DNA of 64,000 nt from Caballeronia peredens (GTDB lineage Bacteria > Pseudomonadota > Gammaproteobacteria > Burkholderiales > Burkholderiaceae). Both the position numbers and the translations under genes were made by a program. Of this stretch, positions 20,250-31,482 are shown in pieces. Every line of letters begins with the position of its first letter. Position 1 is the stretch's first letter. The notes under the pieces are model-generated. The model saw only the letters and a program-made list of their open reading frames with translations. It was not told the origin of the DNA and did no database searches. The stretch covers positions 124,001-188,000 of the forward strand of contig FCOH02000002.1 of the NCBI GenBank assembly GCA_001544595.2. Reading direction: 5' to 3'.

Positions 20250-20318
20250 GAAATTCCCGGAAAGACGATGAAGCGCCGCCGGACGCACGTGACGCTGCGC
20301 CCGGCGGCGAAAACAGAC

Positions 20319-20972
20319 TCAGAACCTGAATTGCGACGGATGGACCGCGTTCTTCAGCGGCGCGATGAGCGTCTCGAACACGTCCGACACGCGAAACTGC
20401 TTTTCGTCCACGCGCGTGATGATCTGCGCCTTCATGACCGGCGCGGCCCCGACGAACGCCGCGATGCGCCCGCCGACCTTCAGTTGCTCCAGCAATTCCT
20501 GCGGCATGACCGGCAGCCCGCCCGACACGCAGATCACGTCGTAAGGCGCGCCGTCCTTCCAGCCGAGCGCGCCGTCGCCGGTGATCACTTCCGCGTTCGT
20601 CACGCCGTTTGCCGCGAGATTCTGCTTCGCGAAATCGGCGAGTTCAGGCGAGATTTCGACCGTGGTCACGTGGCGGCCGCGGTGCGCGAGCAGCGCTGCC
20701 ATGTATCCGGAACCCGCGCCGATTTCCAGCACCGTTTCGCCCTTGTGAACCGCGAGCTCCTGCAGGATGCGCGCCTCGACCCGCGGCGCCAGCATGCGCT
20801 CGCCGCCGGGCAGCGGCACTTCGAGATCCGCGAAGGCGATGTTGCGGTACGCGGCGGGAACGAAGTTCTCGCGCTTGACGATCGCGAGCAAGTTCAGGAC
20901 GTCCTGGTCCAGCACTTCCCAGGGACGAATCTGTTGCTCGATCATGTTGAAACGCGCTTGCTCGATGTTCAT
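20319..20972 (-). CDS. Protein-L-isoaspartate O-methyltransferase family protein
   Basis: This 217-residue protein has the PCMT layout: N-terminal MNIEQARFNMIEQQIRPW, the PLPGGERMLAPRVEARILQEL substrate region and SAM motif I TVLEIGAGSGYMAALLA. Classical PCMT repairs isoaspartyl residues. This shorter beta-proteobacterial form, usually next to a rhodanese, may act on a different substrate. The ATG at 20972 starts the conserved N-terminus. It shares direction with the downstream rhodanese. Confidence 0.88.
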   Translation of the reverse strand: MNIEQARFNMIEQQIRPWEVLDQDVLNLLAIVKRENFVPAAYRNIAFADLEVPLPGGERMLAPRVEARILQELAVHKGETVLEIGAGSGYMAALLAHRGRHVTTVEISPELADFAKQNLAANGVTNAEVITGDGALGWKDGAPYDVICVSGGLPVMPQELLEQLKVGGRIAAFVGAAPVMKAQIITRVDEKQFRVSDVFETLIAPLKNAVHPSQFRF

Positions 20973-21118
20973 GTTCTGTGTGCGTAGTGACGGCCGGAAG
21001 CAGACAGGCTGCACGGCCGGATGCGGGGCGAGAAAACTACGCGATTGTAGCAAAAGGAGGGGTTTTCCCGCCCGTTTCCGCCTCCTTCCGTTCGTGGCCG
21101 GCCGCGGCCGGCGCGTGG

Positions 21119-21739
21119 CTAGTGCGGCAGCCGGATATCGAACTTGAACGTGATGAGCCGCGCGATCAGGATGAACGCCGTCGACAGAAGCACGTTGTAG
21201 ATCGTGTCGACTTCCAGCCGCTCGAGCCCGAGATAGATCCAGCAGCCGGCGAACGCGCACACCGCGTAGGGACGCGAATCGCGCAGGATCAGCGGAATCT
21301 CGTTGCAGAGCACGTCGCGCAGGACGCCGCCGAACACGCCGGTGATCACGCCCATCATGGTCGCGGTGAAGGCGGGCATTTGCGCGTCGAGCGCGATCGA
21401 CGTACCCGACACGCTGAAGAGGCCGAGCCCGATTGCGTCGGTGATGAGCAGCGCGCGCTGGTCGAACAGGCGCGAGGTCACGCGCAGGAAGAACGGCGCG
21501 AAGATCGCCATCGCGAAGATGAAGAGCACGTAATCCTGATGCTCGACCCAATAGAACGGGCGGCGCGAGAGCAGGACGTCGCGCACCGTGCCGCCGCCGA
21601 ACGCCGTGACGAGCGCGACGAGAAACGCGCCGACCGCGTCGAGCCGGCGCTTGCGCGCCTCGATCAGCCCGGAGAACGCGTACGCGAAGATCGCGAGCGC
21701 CTCCATGACGGCGATGGCCAGTGAAAGTCTAGGATGCAC
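21119..21739 (-). CDS. TRIC/YadS-family (UPF0126) cation channel
   Basis: This 206-residue membrane protein has seven hydrophobic segments and the twin glycine motifs of the family: TAFGGGTVRDVLLSRRPFYW and GVFGGVLRDVLCNEIPLILR. Prokaryotic members form trimeric potassium-type channels. The ATG at 21739 overlaps the end of the upstream Smr gene by 11 bases, suggesting coupled expression. Confidence 0.92.
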   Translation of the reverse strand: MHPRLSLAIAVMEALAIFAYAFSGLIEARKRRLDAVGAFLVALVTAFGGGTVRDVLLSRRPFYWVEHQDYVLFIFAMAIFAPFFLRVTSRLFDQRALLITDAIGLGLFSVSGTSIALDAQMPAFTATMMGVITGVFGGVLRDVLCNEIPLILRDSRPYAVCAFAGCWIYLGLERLEVDTIYNVLLSTAFILIARLITFKFDIRLPH

Positions 21740-22544
21740 TGTGAGGCCCCGGCCCGCGGGTCTTGTCCTGCGGATGATTGTGATGCCGCGGCGTGCCGCC
21801 CGGCTGCAGCAGCACGAGCACGGCGCCCGCGCCGCCGTCGTGCGGGCGCGCCTGGCAGAACGCGATCACTTCCGACTTCTGCACGAGCCACGCGCGCACC
21901 TTGCCCTTCAGCACCGGCTCCCGGCCGATGGAGCCGAGCCCCTTGCCGTGAATCACGCGCAGGCAGCGCAGCCCGCGTTTCACCGATTCGCGGATGAACG
22001 CCGCGAGCGCCTCGCGCGCTTCTTCCCGGCGCATGCCGTGCAGGTCGAGCTGCGCCTGCACGATCCACGCGCCGCGCCGCAACTTCCTGACGACTTCCTG
22101 GCTGATGCCGGGGCGGTGGAAGGACAGCGTTTCGTCGATATCGAGCAGGCTTTCGGGATCGTATTCGTCGGAGAGGGCTTCCTGCAGCACCGCTTCTTCG
22201 TCGAGGCGGCTTTGCAGCGGCACCGGCGCCGGCGGCACCCGCGCGATGGTCGTGCGCGGCGGCGTCCTGAGCGGCTCGACTTCGCCGATGGCGCGGCGGA
22301 ACTCGCCGGCATCCGCGAGCGTTTCGCGTTCGGCCCGCGCTGCCGCGACGCGCTGCACCTCGCGCTTCTCGGCGTCGGCCTTGAGCGCGCGCTTGAGCGA
22401 CGACAGGCCCGCGAGACCATCGCGCTCGATGGCGGCGGCGAGCGCGCGCGCATCCGCGGGTTCGGGTTGCGCGGGCGCGGCCGGTCGCGGCACTTCCTTG
22501 CGCCGGACTTTCGGTTCGTTCGGATGAGGGAGATTCTTCGGCAT
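21729..22544 (-). CDS. Smr-domain DNA endonuclease-like protein
   Basis: This 271-residue protein ends in an Smr (small MutS-related) domain with the hallmark LDLHGMRREEA, LRVIHGKGLGS and GGAGAVLVLL motifs (about 165-250). The first 130 residues are charged and probably disordered. Smr domains have nicking endonuclease activity; the stand-alone proteobacterial forms (YdaL/SmrA-like) have poorly known roles. It overlaps the TRIC gene start by 11 bases. Confidence 0.9.
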   Translation of the reverse strand: MPKNLPHPNEPKVRRKEVPRPAAPAQPEPADARALAAAIERDGLAGLSSLKRALKADAEKREVQRVAAARAERETLADAGEFRRAIGEVEPLRTPPRTTIARVPPAPVPLQSRLDEEAVLQEALSDEYDPESLLDIDETLSFHRPGISQEVVRKLRRGAWIVQAQLDLHGMRREEAREALAAFIRESVKRGLRCLRVIHGKGLGSIGREPVLKGKVRAWLVQKSEVIAFCQARPHDGGAGAVLVLLQPGGTPRHHNHPQDKTRGPGPHSAS

Positions 22545-22848
22545 CGTTCGGCGGGCGGGAAAACGTCAGGAAGCGGACTCGACGCGCGGCGCGCCGATTG
22601 TGCCACGGGCGCGGGCCGTGCCGCGCGCCGGCGCGCGCAACGCCGCGAAGCGCGAATCGAAACGCAAACCGAAACGCAAACCGAAACGCGCGCCGATGGC
22701 CTTGTCGAAACGCGCCCAATGAAAACGGGCCGGCGGCGTGAACCGGGGCCCGTTTCTCATGCGATACCTGCGCCAGCCTGCGAGGCGCGTTCCGGAAACG
22801 CGGGCGAGTCACATTTTAACGGCTCGCCGCGACGTCCCGCAGGGCCGG
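22545..22848. other. Intergenic region with tandem repeat and terminator
   Basis: No gene is supported. A 12-bp unit GAAACGCAAACC is repeated almost three times at 22659-22690. A hairpin (AAACGGGCC at 22723-22731 / GGCCCGTTT at 22747-22755) followed by T residues on the minus strand probably terminates trxB. Confidence 0.6.
22723..22755 (-). terminator. Probable trxB terminator
   Basis: A 9-bp stem with a 15-base loop is followed on the minus strand by TTTTC, about 95 bases after the trxB stop codon. Confidence 0.6.
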
Positions 22849-24093
<1,245 letters not shown>

Positions 24094-24245
24094 TCACACG
24101 CGCGTGACGAGTGTTACAGGTTGCAAGTAGCCGCCCGTTTTTGCGCCGTTCACCGCAATGCAGCGTTTACAATAGGCCACCGTTCCATGCGGCCGTTTCC
24201 TGCAAGGGCCGGCCGCAGCTAGCGACACACAGCGACACCGAATCA

Positions 24246-26561
24246 ATGGCCAAAGCTACCTATTCCGCGAGCCCGCAGGCATTGCCGCACCGCATGTCGC
24301 GACTCTTCACCGAGATTCGCTGGATTCTCCAGGTCGCGCTCGGACTGTTCCTCGTGATGGCGTTCCTCTCGTACAGCCGCAAGGATCCGAGCTGGACGCA
24401 CGCCGTGAGCGTCGATCACATCGCGAACTGGGCGGGGCGCGTCGGCGCGTACACGTCCGACATCCTTTTGCTCGTCTTCGGGCTGTCGTCTTACTGGCTG
24501 ATCGTGCTGCTCGCGCGGCGCATCGTCGCGAACTACCGGCGTATCACGCTGCCGCCCGTCGTCGATGAAGACGCGCCGAAGGACCGCACCTGGCTTGCGG
24601 AAGCCTTCGCGTTCGTGCTCGTGCTGCTCGCAAGCGACGGCATCGAGGCGCTGCGCATGTGGTCGCTCAAGGTGCAGTTGCCGCGCGCGCCGGGCGGCGT
24701 CGTCGGCGATATCGTCGCGCGGCATGTCTCGCATGCGCTCGGCTTCACCGGCGCCACGCTGTTTCTGCTGATCGCGCTCGCGATCGGTCTCTCGCTGTAT
24801 TTCCGCTTCTCGTGGCTGTCCGTGTGCGAGAAGGTCGGCGACGCCATCGTCAACGCGATCACCGGCGCGCAACTGCGCCGCGAGGCCGGACGCGACCGCA
24901 AGCTCGGCGAGGCGGCGGCGGTCAAGCGCGAAGGCAAGGTCGTGCGCTCGCGCGAAAAGAGCGAGGATCACGAGCCGGTCATGATCGTGCCGGCTGTCGC
25001 GACGCCCGCGCGGTCCGAGCGCGCCGAGAAGGAAAAGCAGGTGCCGCTCTTCAAGGACCTGCCGGGCGACTCCACGCTGCCGCCGCTCGCGCTGCTCGAT
25101 CCGCCGCCGAAGACGCAGGAAACCATCGCCGCCGACACGCTCGAATACACGTCGCGGCTCATCGAGAAGAAGCTCAAGGACTTCGGCGTCGAGGTGAGCG
25201 TGGTCGCGGCGTATCCGGGGCCGGTCGTCACGCGCTATGAAATCGAGCCGGCGACGGGCGTGAAGGGCAGTCAGATCGTCGGGCTGGCTAAGGATCTGGC
25301 GCGCTCGCTGTCGCTCGTGTCGGTTCGCGTCGTCGAGACGATTCCGGGCAAGAATTTCATGGCGCTCGAATTGCCGAACCAGCGCCGTCAGACGGTCAAG
25401 CTCTCCGAGATTCTCGGCTCCGAGGTCTACGCGGCGGCGTCGTCGTCACTGACGATGGGCCTCGGCAAGGACATCGGCGGCAATCCCGTCTGCGCCGATC
25501 TCGCGAAGATGCCGCACTTGCTCGTCGCGGGCACGACGGGTTCGGGCAAGTCGGTCGGCATCAACGCGATGATTCTCTCGCTCCTGTACAAGGCGAGCGC
25601 GGATCAGGTGCGTCTCATCCTGATCGATCCGAAGATGCTCGAAATGAGCGTCTACGAAGGCATTCCACACTTGCTGTGCCCGGTCGTCACCGACATGCGG
25701 CAGGCCGGCCACGCGCTCAACTGGGCGGTCGCGGAGATGGAGCGCCGCTACAAGCTGATGAGCAAGATGGGCGTGCGCAACCTCGCGAGCTTCAACACGA
25801 AGATCGACGAAGCGAAGAAGCGCGACGAGAAAATTCCGAATCCGTTCAGCCTCACGCCGGACGAGCCGGAGCCGCTGACGCGTCTGCCGCATATCGTCGT
25901 CGTGATCGACGAGCTGGCGGATCTGATGATGGTCGTCGGCAAGAAGGTCGAGGAGCTGATCGCGCGGATCGCGCAGAAGGCGCGCGCGGCGGGCATCCAT
26001 CTGATTCTCGCGACGCAGCGGCCGTCGGTCGACGTGATCACCGGGCTCATCAAGGCGAACGTGCCGACGCGCATGGCGTTCCAGGTGTCGTCGAAGATCG
26101 ATTCGCGCACGATTCTCGATCAGCAGGGCGCCGAGTCGTTGCTCGGCATGGGCGACATGCTCTATCTGCCGCCGGGGTCCGGCCTGCCGGTGCGCGTGCA
26201 CGGCGCGTTCGTGTCGGACGAGGAAGTGCATCGCGTGGTCGAGAAACTGAAGGAGCACGGCGAGCCGAACTATATCGAAGGCATTCTCGAAGGCGGCCTC
26301 GCCGGCGAGGGTGACGAAGGCGCGGCGGGCGCGGGCGGCGCCGGTGGCGCGGACGGCGAGGCCGATCCGTTGTACGACCAGGCGGTCGAGGTCGTCATCA
26401 AGAACCGGCGCGCGTCGATCTCGCTGGTGCAGCGGCACCTGCGCATCGGCTACAACCGCGCGGCGCGCCTGCTCGAACAGATGGAGAACTCGGGGCTCGT
26501 CTCGGCAATGTCGTCGAACGGCAACCGCGAGATCCTCACGCCGGCGCGCGATGCGGAATAG
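24246..26561 (+). CDS. ftsK: DNA translocase FtsK
   Basis: This 771-residue protein couples cell division with chromosome dimer resolution at the septum. Four transmembrane helices lie in the first 190 residues, followed by a short linker, the RecA-like motor with Walker A GTTGSGKS (residues 429-436) and Walker [13 protein letters not shown], and the C-terminal gamma winged helix (about 705-771) that reads KOPS sites. The linker is short compared with E. coli FtsK, which is normal in this group. ATG at 24246 gives the conserved N-terminus. A likely -10 element TACAAT lies at 24168-24173. Confidence 0.96.
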   Translation: MAKATYSASPQALPHRMSRLFTEIRWILQVALGLFLVMAFLSYSRKDPSWTHAVSVDHIANWAGRVGAYTSDILLLVFGLSSYWLIVLLARRIVANYRRITLPPVVDEDAPKDRTWLAEAFAFVLVLLASDGIEALRMWSLKVQLPRAPGGVVGDIVARHVSHALGFTGATLFLLIALAIGLSLYFRFSWLSVCEKVGDAIVNAITGAQLRREAGRDRKLGEAAAVKREGKVVRSREKSEDHEPVMIVPAVATPARSERAEKEKQVPLFKDLPGDSTLPPLALLDPPPKTQETIAADTLEYTSRLIEKKLKDFGVEVSVVAAYPGPVVTRYEIEPATGVKGSQIVGLAKDLARSLSLVSVRVVETIPGKNFMALELPNQRRQTVKLSEILGSEVYAAASSSLTMGLGKDIGGNPVCADLAKMPHLLVAGTTGSGKSVGINAMILSLLYKASADQVRLILIDPKMLEMSVYEGIPHLLCPVVTDMRQAGHALNWAVAEMERRYKLMSKMGVRNLASFNTKIDEAKKRDEKIPNPFSLTPDEPEPLTRLPHIVVVIDELADLMMVVGKKVEELIARIAQKARAAGIHLILATQRPSVDVITGLIKANVPTRMAFQVSSKIDSRTILDQQGAESLLGMGDMLYLPPGSGLPVRVHGAFVSDEEVHRVVEKLKEHGEPNYIEGILEGGLAGEGDEGAAGAGGAGGADGEADPLYDQAVEVVIKNRRASISLVQRHLRIGYNRAARLLEQMENSGLVSAMSSNGNREILTPARDAE

Positions 26562-26598
26562 TTCACGCGATACCGGACGCGTAATTGGGAGCAAAAAC

Positions 26599-27279
26599 AT
26601 GAAACACCATACGGGGAGCCGCGCGTTCAAGGCGTTGAGCGCGGCATTCTTTTCGGCGTCGATGCTGTTCGCGTCGCACGCCTTCGCGAGCGGCACGGAA
26701 CAGTTGAAGGCGTTCGTGTCGCAGGTGCGCGCGGCACGCGGCGACTTCACGCAACAGGAAGTCAAGGCGCCGGGCAAGACCAACAACGGCGCCACCGCGA
26801 ACGCGATGCCGACCAAAGGCACGACGTCCAGCGGCACGTTCATGTTCGCGCGGCCGGGCAAGTTCATCTGGTCGTATCAGAAGCCGTACTCGCAGATCCT
26901 GCAAGCCGACGGCGACAAGCTCTACGTCTACGACAAGGACCTTAACCAGGTCACCGTCCGCACGCTCGGCGGCTCGCTCGGCGCGAGTCCGGCGGCGATT
27001 CTCTTCGGCAGCAACGATCTCGAAAAGAACTTCAATCTGCGCGATGCGGGCGAGAAGGGCGGCATCGACTGGCTCGAACTCACGCCGAAAGCGAAGGACA
27101 CGCAGTTCGAGACGGTCGGCATCGGCTTCAAGGACGGCAACCTGCAGGCGATGGAACTGCACGACGTCTTCGGCAACGTGACGCTGCTCACGTTCTCGAA
27201 CATCCAGAAGAACCCGCCGATCAAGAGCGACACCTTCAAGTTCGTGGTGCCGAAGGGCGCGGACGTGATCAACGGGTAA
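26599..27279 (+). CDS. lolA: Outer-membrane lipoprotein carrier LolA
   Basis: This 226-residue periplasmic chaperone carries lipoproteins from LolCDE to LolB. It has a signal peptide (cleavage near AFA-SG, residue 31), the conserved [19 protein letters not shown] segment and C-terminal [12 protein letters not shown]. An Ala/Asn/Lys/Gly-rich insertion (about residues 57-75) separates the first two strands. It follows ftsK by 37 bases in the same direction, the standard ftsK-lolA order. Confidence 0.95.
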   Translation: MKHHTGSRAFKALSAAFFSASMLFASHAFASGTEQLKAFVSQVRAARGDFTQQEVKAPGKTNNGATANAMPTKGTTSSGTFMFARPGKFIWSYQKPYSQILQADGDKLYVYDKDLNQVTVRTLGGSLGASPAAILFGSNDLEKNFNLRDAGEKGGIDWLELTPKAKDTQFETVGIGFKDGNLQAMELHDVFGNVTLLTFSNIQKNPPIKSDTFKFVVPKGADVING

Positions 27280-27287
27280 CGCCGCGC

Positions 27288-27749
27288 TCAGCGGTAGGTC
27301 GTCGTGAGCGTCACCTGTGTCGCGGAAGGTGACGTGTCGTCGCCCGGGCGCATCGAAAGCGTGCCGCCGAGCGCGCCGACGCGATATGTCCCGGCGGCAT
27401 CGGGCTTGACGAGCCGTCCTCGGCCATCCCTGAACGTGGCCGAGACAGCGCCTGCGCTCGCGGCCGACAACTGCAGTTCGGCGTTCGGCGGATTGTGCGC
27501 GTCAGGAAGGAAGGTCACGTACGTGGTTCGTCCGCTCGTATCGGTCATGTGCGCCTCGGCCGCCGTCGATACGCGCAAGCCGGCCGTGTGTCCGACTGAA
27601 ATATCGAACGGCGACGCCACCAGTGCGCCCGTGAAGTAAATGACGCCTCCGGACGCCGAACCCGCGACCGCGACCGAGCAATACACCGTCGCGCTTGCGA
27701 GCGCGATTCGTGCAATCAGACTTGCAGCTCTCAGCTTTGCTTTATTCAT
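27288..27749 (-). CDS. Small exported fimbrial-like protein
   Basis: This 153-residue protein has a signal peptide (hydrophobic stretch to about residue 30). The mature part starts GGVIYFTGALVASPF and ends ATQVTLTTTYR, both reminiscent of type 1 pilin-like subunits (initial GGxIxFxG strand and terminal aromatic/basic strand). The paired cysteines of typical pilins are absent and no chaperone/usher genes lie nearby, so it may be an orphan or a different secreted beta-protein. ATG at 27749 is chosen; an ATG 12 bases upstream is possible. It converges on lolA with an 8-base gap. Confidence 0.65.
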   Translation of the reverse strand: MNKAKLRAASLIARIALASATVYCSVAVAGSASGGVIYFTGALVASPFDISVGHTAGLRVSTAAEAHMTDTSGRTTYVTFLPDAHNPPNAELQLSAASAGAVSATFRDGRGRLVKPDAAGTYRVGALGGTLSMRPGDDTSPSATQVTLTTTYR

Positions 27750-28005
27750 CTTTTCCCCCATTGAAAAGAAGATGTGCTGCTTTACAGCAGCTTTGCGTGC
27801 GATACGAGCAAACGCGTGCGCATCCCGCCATGTGGACGAGTCGTTCCGTCTTATTTTTGAGATACGCGTGAGGCGATATTAGGAGAATTCGCATTGTTCG
27901 ATCAATACGAATTTGCTAGTCGATCTGTAAAAATATGTGATGTTTGCCTTAAAGCATTCGTAGTGCTTATTTGTTTGATTTAAGGCTGATTAATGGCGTT
28001 GAATA

Positions 28006-28917
28006 TCAGGCGTGTGCGGCCTGCATGTCTTCGATAAACGCACCGACAATTTCACGTTTCGCGCCGCGCGCACCACTCGCGGGTTCGGTTCGTGTGACCA
28101 TCTGAAACGCGACGCGATAGCACATCGCCTTCGGATTGAGCGCCGCGAGCAGGCCTTCCTTCACATACGGCGCGGCGAAGTGTTCGGGCAGATAACCCAG
28201 ATGCCGGCCCGAGAGCACGAGCATCGCGACGGCCTCCATGTTGTCGGCCACCGCGCCGATTCTGCGCGGCGTGAGCGCGCCGGCTTCGGGCAGCGGATAG
28301 CTGCGCCACGCCCATTCATGCTCGAAGGCTTCGCTCACGCGGATGCGCCCCGCGCGCGCGAACAGCGGATGCTCGCGTCCGCAATACGCGAACTGATCCT
28401 CCGCGAAGATTTCCGTGTAATCGAGCGACGGCACGCGATGCCAGAAATAGCCGATCGCCATCTGGATGCGCTCCGACAGCAGCATCTCCTCCAGTTCGCC
28501 GGGCGAGCGCACGAGCACCGCGAAGCGCACGGATTCGTCGCGCTGCCGGAAACGCGCGATCGCCTCGCTGATGCGCGCGTTCGCGCTGACGGGCGTATTG
28601 CCGATCATCCCGAGCGTGAGCGTGCCGACGAGCTTCTTGCCGACGTTGCGCGCAGTGGAATCGAAGGTATCGATGGCTGCGAGCAGCGTTCGGCACGCCT
28701 CGACGAACGGCTCGCCGCGCGAAGTCAGCGAAAAACCGCCGCGCCCGCGTTCGCAGAGCCGGTAGCCGAGCCGCGTTTCGAGCGTCGCGAGCTGCGTGCT
28801 GATGGTCGACTGCCCGACATTGAGCGTCGCCTGAGCCGACGACACGCCGCCCGCATCGACGATGGCGAGAAACACGCGGATGAGCCGCAGGTCGAGATCG
28901 GAGAGATGAGTGAACAT
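28006..28917 (-). CDS. LysR-family transcriptional regulator
   Basis: This 303-residue protein has the N-terminal LysR winged helix (RLIRVFLAIVDAGGVSSAQA, then STISTQLATLETRLGYRL) and a periplasmic-binding-type effector domain from about residue 90. It is divergent from an agmatinase-family gene, and the shared gap contains a 22-bp inverted repeat. By analogy with gbuR/gpuR beside guanidino-acid hydrolases of Pseudomonas, control of the divergent gene by its substrate is plausible. The analogy is inference. Confidence 0.92.
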   Translation of the reverse strand: MFTHLSDLDLRLIRVFLAIVDAGGVSSAQATLNVGQSTISTQLATLETRLGYRLCERGRGGFSLTSRGEPFVEACRTLLAAIDTFDSTARNVGKKLVGTLTLGMIGNTPVSANARISEAIARFRQRDESVRFAVLVRSPGELEEMLLSERIQMAIGYFWHRVPSLDYTEIFAEDQFAYCGREHPLFARAGRIRVSEAFEHEWAWRSYPLPEAGALTPRRIGAVADNMEAVAMLVLSGRHLGYLPEHFAAPYVKEGLLAALNPKAMCYRVAFQMVTRTEPASGARGAKREIVGAFIEDMQAAHA

Positions 28918-28931
28918 GGCGCGCCGCCGAA

Positions 28932-28953
28932 AACATCGATAAATATCGATGTT
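28932..28953. promoter_or_regulatory. Candidate LysR operator, 22-bp inverted repeat
   Basis: Arms AACATCGATA and TATCGATGTT are separated by two bases, just upstream of the LysR start codon and about 100 bases before the divergent ureohydrolase. LysR proteins commonly autorepress through such a site. The surrounding sequence is AT-rich. Confidence 0.6.
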
Positions 28954-29055
28954 AAGTTAAATTCGTCGCCATTTTATCTTCGCGGGAAAGCGGTTATTAA
29001 TTTCCGGATCAGGCGAGCCAGCCGACTCGCCCGCCAACCGGAATCATCTAGCGCC

Positions 29056-30081
29056 ATGAATACGACCTCGCCGTCCTCACTTTTCGCTCCCGCCGAGCAC
29101 TTCGACTCGCACTTTCTGGAGCAGCGCGCCGAGCGCCCGCAGCCGCTGTCGGGCAACCAGATGCCGCGTTGCGGCGGCATCACGACGATGATGCGCCTGC
29201 CGCACGTCCAGTCCGCCGCCGGGCTCGATGCGTGTTTCGTCGGCGTGCCGTTCGATCTCGGCACCTCGAACCGCACCGGCGCGCGTTTCGGCCCGCGTCA
29301 GGTGCGCAGCGAGTCGGTGCTGCTGCGCCCGTACAACATGGCGACGCGCGCCGCGCCGTTCGATTCGCTGCGCGTCGCGGATATCGGCGACGTCGCGATC
29401 AATCCTTACAACCTGCTCGATTCGATCGACCGCATCGAGCGCGCGTATCGCGAAATCCTGAAACACGATTGCAAGCCGCTCACGCTCGGCGGCGATCACA
29501 CCATTGCGCTGCCGATCCTGCGCGCGATCCACGCGAAGCACGGCAAGGTCGGGCTGATCCACATCGACGCCCATGCGGATGTCAACGACACCATGTTCGG
29601 CGAGAAGATCGCGCACGGCACGCCGTTTCGCCGCGCGGTGGAAGAGGGCCTGCTCGACTGTTCGCGCGTCGTGCAGATCGGCTTGCGCGGCACGGGCTAC
29701 GAAGCCGGCGATTTCGACTGGTGCCGCGAGCAGGGCTTTCGCGTCGTGCAGACTGAAGAATGCTGGAACCGCTCGCTCGCGCCGCTGATGGACGAAGTGC
29801 GCGCGCAGATGGGCGACGGCCCGGTCTACATCACGTTCGATATCGACGGCATCGATCCCGCGTTCGCGCCGGGCACGGGCACGCCGGAAATCGCCGGCCT
29901 GACGGTGCCGCAGGCGCTGGAAATCGTGCGCGGGGCGCGCGGGCTGAACATCGTCGGCGCGGATCTGGTGGAAGTGGCGCCGCCCTACGACCCGTTCGGC
30001 ACGACGGCGCTGCTCGGGGCGAACCTCGCGTTCGAGTTGCTGTGCGTGCTGCCGGGCGTGGAGTACCGGGCGGCGAAGTAG
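29056..30081 (+). CDS. Agmatinase-family ureohydrolase (agmatinase or guanidino-acid hydrolase)
   Basis: This 341-residue manganese enzyme hydrolyses a guanidino group to urea. Metal ligands are present in LTLGGDHTI, HIDAHADVND and TFDIDGIDPAFAPGTGTPE. The N-terminal SGNQMPRCGGITTMMRLP resembles guanidinobutyrase/guanidinopropionase-type members as much as agmatinase SpeB. The setting (divergent LysR regulator, convergent NCS1 permease) resembles the Pseudomonas gbu/gpu loci. Substrate therefore could be agmatine, 4-guanidinobutyrate or 3-guanidinopropionate. The stop is one base from the permease stop on the other strand. Confidence 0.88.
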   Translation: MNTTSPSSLFAPAEHFDSHFLEQRAERPQPLSGNQMPRCGGITTMMRLPHVQSAAGLDACFVGVPFDLGTSNRTGARFGPRQVRSESVLLRPYNMATRAAPFDSLRVADIGDVAINPYNLLDSIDRIERAYREILKHDCKPLTLGGDHTIALPILRAIHAKHGKVGLIHIDAHADVNDTMFGEKIAHGTPFRRAVEEGLLDCSRVVQIGLRGTGYEAGDFDWCREQGFRVVQTEECWNRSLAPLMDEVRAQMGDGPVYITFDIDGIDPAFAPGTGTPEIAGLTVPQALEIVRGARGLNIVGADLVEVAPPYDPFGTTALLGANLAFELLCVLPGVEYRAAK

Positions 30082-30082
30082 C

Positions 30083-31393
30083 TCACGCGTAGGCGCGCCG
30101 CCTTCCTGCCACCAGCAACAAATAGCAGGCTGCGCCGAGTGCGAGCGCGGGCAGCGTCGCGCCGAGATTCGGGAGCCACTGGTTGATCGCGTGATACGCG
30201 GCGATCCCCACGCCCCACGCGATAAACGCGCTCACGTGCCAGCCGCCGGAGTAGCCGTAGCGTCCGTCGGCGGCCGCGAGCGCGGCGGCCTCGATGCGGC
30301 GCTTGCGCACGATGAAGTGATCCGCCAGCACGACGCCGAACAGCGGCGCGAACACCGAGCCGATCAGCAGCAGGAAATTCTGGTACTTGCCCATCTCGAC
30401 GACGAGCGCGACCAGCGTGCACAGCGCGCCGAATGCGCACGAGAGCAGCGGCACGCTCGCGCGCGCCCAGAACGTCCCGGTCGATACGGCGGCCGAATGG
30501 ATATCGGCGAAGGCGTTGTCGGTTTCGTCGATGAGAATCAGAAACAGCGCAATGCCGCCGCCCGCCTGCGCGAATGCGGTGGTCAGGAGCGCGTCGCCGC
30601 CGCCCGCAGCGAGGCCGTACACCGCGCCCAGCGCATAGAACCACACATTGGCGATGCCGTAGCCCAGGAGCGTGCCGCGGAACGCGCCGCCCGGGCTCTT
30701 GCCGAAGCGCGTGTAATCGGCGATCAGCGGCAGCCACGAAAGCGGCATCGCGACGACCAGATCGATGCCCGCGCCGAACGCCAGTTCGCCCGTGCCGGGA
30801 CGCGCCATCAGCGCGGCGAGATCCTGCTTCGCGAGCAGATTCCATGTAAGCCAGCCCGCCCCGCCGAGCAGCAGCCAGATGCCCCAGGTCCGCAGAAAGC
30901 GCCGCACGAAGGAAAGCGGGCCGCTTACCGCGAGCAGCGTGGCGAGCACGCCGAAAACGAGCGTCCAGACGAGCGGCATCGAAACGTGGAAGGATTGTTT
31001 GGCGAGGGCATCGGCGGAATCGCGCATCACGATGATTTCGAACGAGCCCCAGCCGACCAGCTGGATCGCGTTGAGCACCGCGGGCACCGACGCGCCGCGC
31101 ACGCCGAGCGTCGGCCTGAGCGACGACATGGCCGCAAGCCCCGTATCCGTGCCGATCACGCCTGCGAGCGCGAGCAGCACGACGCCGATCGCCGTGCCGA
31201 TGGCGATGGCCGCGAGCGCGTGCGGCAGCGCCATTCCCGGCACGAGCAGCGCGCCCGCCTGCGCGACCAGAAGGCCGATGCCGAGCGAGAACCACAGCGC
31301 GAAGGCGTCGCTCGTGCCGAACGCGCGGCGCTCGGGCGGCACCGGCGTGAGCGGCGCGTAAGTGGCGGAATTGCCGATATCGTCTTGCTGCAT
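30083..31393 (-). CDS. NCS1-family permease (cytosine/hydroxymethylpyrimidine type)
   Basis: This 436-residue inner-membrane transporter has about twelve transmembrane helices and NCS1 family features, such as an N-terminal FALWFSLGIGLLV segment, MPLSWLPLIADYTRFGKSP and ILIDETDNAFADIHS. Relatives carry cytosine, the thiamine precursor HMP (CytX) or other cations. No TPP riboswitch is recognisable upstream, which weakens a CytX role. Its place beside a ureohydrolase suggests import of a guanidino or nitrogenous compound. It converges tightly on the ureohydrolase gene. Confidence 0.85.
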   Translation of the reverse strand: MQQDDIGNSATYAPLTPVPPERRAFGTSDAFALWFSLGIGLLVAQAGALLVPGMALPHALAAIAIGTAIGVVLLALAGVIGTDTGLAAMSSLRPTLGVRGASVPAVLNAIQLVGWGSFEIIVMRDSADALAKQSFHVSMPLVWTLVFGVLATLLAVSGPLSFVRRFLRTWGIWLLLGGAGWLTWNLLAKQDLAALMARPGTGELAFGAGIDLVVAMPLSWLPLIADYTRFGKSPGGAFRGTLLGYGIANVWFYALGAVYGLAAGGGDALLTTAFAQAGGGIALFLILIDETDNAFADIHSAAVSTGTFWARASVPLLSCAFGALCTLVALVVEMGKYQNFLLLIGSVFAPLFGVVLADHFIVRKRRIEAAALAAADGRYGYSGGWHVSAFIAWGVGIAAYHAINQWLPNLGATLPALALGAACYLLLVAGRRRAYA

Positions 31394-31482
31394 GGGTTAG
31401 CGTCCCTATATTGTCTTGCCGGGTCTGCGTGATTGCGCGCGAGCCTGTGTCCGCGCCCGGCTGTCATAATGCCCCGATTCTG

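Noticed and set aside
27946..27986. Inverted repeat GCCTTAAA / TTTAAGGC just after the LysR gene
   Set aside because: The 25-base loop and lack of a T-run make it a poor terminator; not strong enough to annotate.
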